NCBI GenBank assembly: GCA_023230925.1 | Contig: JALNWK010000076.1 | Coordinates: 1 to 9,761 of the forward strand | Reading direction: 5' to 3' | Origin: Limnochordia bacterium | Lineage (GTDB): Bacteria > Bacillota > Limnochordia > DUMW01 | DNA length: 9,761 nucleotides | In this document: positions 6,386 to 9,761 of the stretch, one piece after another | Layout: the number at the start of each line of letters is the position of its first letter | Numbering within the stretch: position 1 is the first letter of the stretch | Position numbers and translations under genes: made by a program | The notes under the pieces: model-generated | What the model saw: only the letters and a program-made list of their open reading frames with translations | What the model was told of the DNA's origin: nothing | Database searches by the model: none

Positions 6386-6760
6386 ATGCCCGACGAAAAA
6401 ACCACCGAGCGAGCTCGAACCTTTAGCAATAAGGACGAACTAGCAAGGACCATTAGTGCGGCCATTAGTGGACCTTTAGAGATTAAAAAAGAAGAGAAAC
6501 AGAAGTATCTTGGCTCTTTCCAGGAGGATGTACTGGCGGCTTATACCAAAGAGCAGCTGCAAACCAAGGAGGTTCAAAAGGAACTCCATCGTTACTTGGA
6601 TCCCCAAGTTACGGAGAGGCTCCTGATTAATGGCAAGGCCCCTCTGCGACTAGTTATGCCCTATGTCCGGCTAGCTCAGGAGAAGAACCTGCCTTTTATG
6701 ATGGTAACCGAACAGGATGTATCTAGTCCTTTTGCTTTGGTCCTTCGCAAAAGGGATTAA
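6386..6760 (+). CDS. YueI-family protein (DUF1694)
   Basis: The 124-residue soluble protein belongs to the DUF1694 group named after Bacillus subtilis YueI (about 130 residues), whose function is unknown. The family landmarks are present: ISGPLEIKKEEKQKYLGSF (27-45, matching 'GxPELKxEEKRKYLGTF'), then a helix with TKEQ, LLINGKAPLRL (79-89) and YVRLAQEKNLPFMMV (93-107). The ATG at 6386 follows GGAGGT (6371-6376) by nine bases; in-frame earlier starts would place the ribosome site inside the gene. It lies 17 bases after the CDF gene, so it is co-transcribed with it. Its stop codon overlaps the stop of the converging methyltransferase gene, and no terminator separates them. Confidence 0.85.
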   Translation: MPDEKTTERARTFSNKDELARTISAAISGPLEIKKEEKQKYLGSFQEDVLAAYTKEQLQTKEVQKELHRYLDPQVTERLLINGKAPLRLVMPYVRLAQEKNLPFMMVTEQDVSSPFALVLRKRD

Positions 6761-8886
6761 CCCACATCGTAAGCACGGCTGACGATTGATTCAATCTCCT
6801 CCAAAAGCTTTGACTTCTGGGAAGGAGAGATTTTGCTGTGTAGTTTGCGGGATATCTCCCCTAGTCTCGAACAGGTACCAAGTTTCGCGGGAATTGGCAT
6901 TTGATTAAGCTGGGAAATGCGCAGGTAAGGGAAAAGCTTATCATCTAGGTTAAATAGCTGCCTGAAGAGGTCGGCAAAAAAGGCGCTGTTCATGACGGCG
7001 CATAGGGCATGCCGGCTAATACTCGGTGCGGTGACTCCTACGTAGATGGTGTTCAGTACATACGAACCTGTGGTATCCACCGCGGCGATGGGTCTGTCTG
7101 CTACCCTTCGCAGCAGAAGCTTCTCCGGTTGTTTGTATAAGCTTGGCTCTTTGTACACCACTAAGTCATCGGTTGGTTGGATAAAGGTACTAGGAATAGC
7201 ATGGTAGCAAGTCAAATCCTGCCCGGTAATACAAGGAAGGCCTCTTCTTGTCGTCCCCCGTTTGCCCTTTTCTACCCCCCTTTTCCATGTGACTAGAGTA
7301 TGGAGAGGAACATAATTACCCATCTGGTAGTTGGCAACGATCTGCTCAATCCATTCAGGTTCGACTAAGTAGCTGAAGGTACAGAACGGTAGTCTGGATA
7401 GTAAATGGGCGGGAATGGTCTTTTCTACCTCGAATTGCTCCCGGCAAATCCTGGTGATAGCCACAGCTGGGGCGGGTACACTACCTAAGACAATTGTATT
7501 GGCCTCCACGTTCGGCTCTGGAAAGCAGACTCCACAGGGTCCAAAACTGTGTACATTCATACATTCCAGGATCATCCTTCTTAGGTTCTCGAAGCTCTGC
7601 GCTGTGAAAAACGGTTTGGGCAAAATCATGCCGATGTACCCGTTAGGATCTATGAGTCGACGGAGACTCTGTTCAATAAAAAGAGCCCCCTGATCCCATT
7701 GACCCTTTGTCAGGGAGAACCGTTTCAACAGAGCTTCTTTGTAGTTGGCATCCATGGCTCGCTTTACATGCAGGTAGGGTGGATTAGCGACAATGGCATC
7801 AAAACCAACTTTCTCACTCAGGAACACCTGGGGGAACTCCAGTTCCCAGTGGAAACCAGGCGAAAGCCATGGAGACAGCTCTTGCAGATACTGGTCAAAA
7901 ACAGGGCCATACTGCTTCTTTAGTTGGGAGTGATCCAGTTCAGCTAACCTTTGTCTTCGTAGTCCGGGGATTTCATCGGCCCAGGCTCCCCAAAGGGCAT
8001 TACCCACCCGCAGCCCCTGAGCAAAGGAGGGGGGGACCGGTTCTACCCGGGCATAAAGAAGCAGGATTAGTTTGCATACATATACTGCCGCCTCATCAAG
8101 GTCTATTCCGTATAGGTACTCGGAGGCAATGAGTCGAACAACAGCTTGATTTACTGAAGGAGGCGGTTCCAGCTGAAATGTCTCCGAATAAAGGCAGTGT
8201 AGGGCAGATTCCCTCCCTTTGAAATAGGGGTTTATGGTATTTAACAGAAAATCTAAGGCGGTGGTTATGAAATGGCCACAGCCCATGCTCGGATCTAGTA
8301 TATGAACACCACGAAACTCTCCTTGTTCTAGTTGTTGTCTGACTATTGGTCCTACAGTCTGTTCTACTAGGTAACGGGTAATGAAGGTGGGAGTGTAATA
8401 AGCTCCCCAGCTGGGCTTTTTGTGAGCCGTTTTGTGCCAGGTCCATTCCTGATCGGGATTCTGACCCAGGGAACAATCCTTAAGACTCTCGTATAGATCA
8501 GCTAACCAAAGGGGGGGTAAGTCCCTGATTATATCCTTTAGCTTTAGCAGGTTGCTTAATCCCTTGGCAAAAAACTGATCAGAGACAATGCCAATATCTG
8601 GTTCGGGTAGGGTTAAGCGTGTTTGTGCGATAACCTCACGGTAAAGACGAGAAAAATCCCCTTGCTCAATACTCTGTTTGCTGCTATTCGGGCCAGCACC
8701 AATAGATGCCAGATCAATGGTTAGGTAACCCTTGCTCTCGGCGGTAACCAAAAAGCACGCTTGGATTAATAAGTACAATGACTGGGAGAGCAAGTTGCGT
8801 TCCGGACAGCTTCCCTGATCCATCAGACCCAAAGTAAAAGGGAGCAACACCTGTTCTGCGATCACATTGTGTAAATCCTTATCCAT
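6757..8886 (-). CDS. N6-adenine DNA methyltransferase (Eco57I/TaqI-like)
   Basis: The 709-residue protein should methylate adenine in DNA using S-adenosylmethionine. In order: a helical N-terminal region (1-150) with no nuclease motif I can recognise; GAYYTP (161-166); the SAM-binding loop DPSMGCGHF (198-206); YGIDLDEAAV (259-268); the catalytic NPPY (368-371) within FDAIVANPPYLHV; and a C-terminal target-recognition region similar to TaqI/Eco57I types (LPKPFFTAQSFENLRRMI at 422-439, EKLLLRRVADRPIAA at 588-602, LNTIYVG at 611-617). It is shorter than fused type IIG restriction-methylation enzymes (about 900-1,200) and BREX PglX (about 1,200), fitting a methyltransferase without nuclease. The start has GAGGT eight bases upstream, overlapping the tcdA stop. 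No restriction gene is visible, so it may be an orphan methylase; recognition site unknown. Confidence 0.87.
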   Translation of the reverse strand: MDKDLHNVIAEQVLLPFTLGLMDQGSCPERNLLSQSLYLLIQACFLVTAESKGYLTIDLASIGAGPNSSKQSIEQGDFSRLYREVIAQTRLTLPEPDIGIVSDQFFAKGLSNLLKLKDIIRDLPPLWLADLYESLKDCSLGQNPDQEWTWHKTAHKKPSWGAYYTPTFITRYLVEQTVGPIVRQQLEQGEFRGVHILDPSMGCGHFITTALDFLLNTINPYFKGRESALHCLYSETFQLEPPPSVNQAVVRLIASEYLYGIDLDEAAVYVCKLILLLYARVEPVPPSFAQGLRVGNALWGAWADEIPGLRRQRLAELDHSQLKKQYGPVFDQYLQELSPWLSPGFHWELEFPQVFLSEKVGFDAIVANPPYLHVKRAMDANYKEALLKRFSLTKGQWDQGALFIEQSLRRLIDPNGYIGMILPKPFFTAQSFENLRRMILECMNVHSFGPCGVCFPEPNVEANTIVLGSVPAPAVAITRICREQFEVEKTIPAHLLSRLPFCTFSYLVEPEWIEQIVANYQMGNYVPLHTLVTWKRGVEKGKRGTTRRGLPCITGQDLTCYHAIPSTFIQPTDDLVVYKEPSLYKQPEKLLLRRVADRPIAAVDTTGSYVLNTIYVGVTAPSISRHALCAVMNSAFFADLFRQLFNLDDKLFPYLRISQLNQMPIPAKLGTCSRLGEISRKLHSKISPSQKSKLLEEIESIVSRAYDVG

Positions 8887-8895
8887 GTTCTTACC

Positions 8896-9591
8896 TCAAC
8901 TTAGGGAGATTCCTAACAGATCCCGGATGATTACGCTAGCAAGGATCATGCCCACAACCGGTGGGACAAAGGAGATGCTCCCGGTTACTGATGATTCGTG
9001 ATATTGCTGAGGCTGTTCCCTAGAAAAAACGACCTTGACGCCCCTTTCGATGTCATGTTTCCGTAACCTTTGACGGACGGCCCGGGCAAGGGGACATGTG
9101 TCCGTGTCACTTATATCAGCGACTACGAAGGCGGTGGGATCTAGTTTTCTCCCTGCACCCATTGCGGAAACAATGGGGATCTGCTGTTCAACGCAGCTTT
9201 TAATCAGATCCACCTTATCCCTTACCGAATCGATGGCATCGGCTACATAATCATAGTTTGAGATTAGTTCGGAACGGGAATCAGCCGTATAGGCTAAGGG
9301 ATAGGTCTCTACTTGGCATAAGGGATTAATATCCCTAATCCGCTGCGCTAAGACGTCAGTCTTTAAATGGCCTAGGGTACTGTATAAAGCAGGTAGCTGT
9401 CGGTTTAGATTGGTTAGGCTAACGTGATCGGGATCGATCAGTACAAGCTTTCCAATACCACCCCGTGCTAAGGCTTCGGTACAGAATGAGCCAACTCCCC
9501 CTAATCCAAAAACAGCGATTTTGGCCTTAGCCAATTTGTTTATACCTTCTTTACCAATTAAAAGCTCTGTTCTACTGAATTGATGGTCCAT
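8896..9591 (-). CDS. tcdA: tRNA threonylcarbamoyladenosine dehydratase (TcdA/CsdL)
   Basis: The 231-residue enzyme of the E1-like ThiF/MoeB superfamily uses ATP to cyclise t6A at position 37 of ANN-decoding tRNAs into ct6A. The N-terminal Rossmann fold begins with IAVFGLGGVGSF (25-36). LIDPDHVSLTNLNRQ (51-65) supplies D53, N61 and R64 for ATP, and YVADAIDSVRDK (115-126) the next binding strand. SAMGAGRKLDPT (142-153) is characteristic of TcdA rather than ThiF or MoeB, as is TCPLAR (165-170). The ending GSISFVPPVVGMILAS (204-219) is also typical. Length is near the usual 240-250. AAGGAG lies seven bases before the ATG. It overlaps the preceding partial gene by 20 bases and precedes the methyltransferase by nine, so the three look like one operon. 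Confidence 0.9.
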   Translation of the reverse strand: MDHQFSRTELLIGKEGINKLAKAKIAVFGLGGVGSFCTEALARGGIGKLVLIDPDHVSLTNLNRQLPALYSTLGHLKTDVLAQRIRDINPLCQVETYPLAYTADSRSELISNYDYVADAIDSVRDKVDLIKSCVEQQIPIVSAMGAGRKLDPTAFVVADISDTDTCPLARAVRQRLRKHDIERGVKVVFSREQPQQYHESSVTGSISFVPPVVGMILASVIIRDLLGISLS

Positions 9592-9761
9592 TGCTAGTCT
9601 CCTTACAACACAGTTCGACGATCCTTGCTATTTCCCTCCCCAGGGCCCCGTCAAAGTCAACGAAAATATCGATATGAAGGGGAATTGAAAAAAGGGCTGG
9701 TAATCCGCTCAAATAACCTTTATAATTGAAAGCGAAATCAAAGTCAAAGGAGAGAGCAGAC
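9572..9761 (-). CDS. Unidentified protein, C-terminal 62 residues (partial)
   Basis: A frame open to the window's right edge ends at the stop 9572-9574, inside the start of tcdA (20-base overlap in a different frame). The visible part reads FDFDFAFNYKGYLSGLPALF, then SIPLHIDIFVDFDGALGREI, ARIVELCCK and a short polar tail. It looks like a real folded C-terminus rich in hydrophobic and aromatic residues. I cannot name the family. The overlap and the tcdA ribosome site lying within this frame point to translational coupling and one transcript. Confidence 0.6.
   Translation of the reverse strand, partial: SALSFDFDFAFNYKGYLSGLPALFSIPLHIDIFVDFDGALGREIARIVELCCKETSNGPSIQ

Noticed and set aside
8096..8476. 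126-residue minus-strand frame inside the methyltransferase
   Set aside because: It overlaps the catalytic SAM-binding region in another frame and resembles no protein.
6757..8886. BREX PglX or fused type IIG restriction enzyme
   Set aside because: It is several hundred residues too short, no nuclease motif is visible in the N-terminus and no BREX partner genes are nearby.

Overview
The window looks like a piece of a Bacillota (Firmicutes) chromosome, probably from an anaerobic clostridial or Limnochordia-like lineage. The reasons are strong GGAGG-type ribosome binding sites, a YueI (DUF1694) gene, a hexameric-type glutamate dehydrogenase, a tRNA with encoded CCA, and decayed genes of kinds common there (membrane-linked LuxR regulator, AraC regulator, group II intron). 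This placement is inference; no taxonomic marker gene is present.

Layout. Bases 1-210 resemble the RNA part of a group II intron whose reverse transcriptase is missing. Bases 300-848 hold a frameshifted remnant of a membrane/LuxR-HTH regulator, followed by a truncated small membrane protein (923-1153). A complete glutamate dehydrogenase gene (2491-1208, minus strand) ends at a clear terminator (1154-1194). Its upstream spacer holds a possible short PHAX-like remnant and then tRNA-Ser(GCU) with its own promoter. Bases 2982-3540 are a second gene graveyard: the last part of an AraC regulator (minus) abuts the frameshifted C-terminal half of a nucleoside hydrolase (plus). An intact type I sulfatase follows (3628-5007).

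After a roughly 480-base spacer comes a two-gene plus-strand operon: a cation diffusion facilitator metal exporter and a YueI-family protein (5484-6760). Its predicted promoter lies about 150 bases upstream of the start codon. The leader between them can fold into a closing stem enclosing two long hairpins and ending just before the Shine-Dalgarno. I could not match this to a known riboswitch class, and it is the most interesting unexplained structure in the window. The right end is a minus-strand operon read from right to left: an unidentified partial gene, tcdA (tRNA t6A dehydratase), and an Eco57I/TaqI-like adenine DNA methyltransferase with no visible partner nuclease. The first two overlap by 20 bases, the last two are 9 bases apart, and the methyltransferase converges on yueI with overlapping stop codons.

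Functionally the window is a mosaic: nitrogen metabolism (Gdh), sulfate ester hydrolysis, metal export, tRNA modification and DNA methylation, separated by stretches of pseudogenes. No IS element, CRISPR array or complete defence system is visible.
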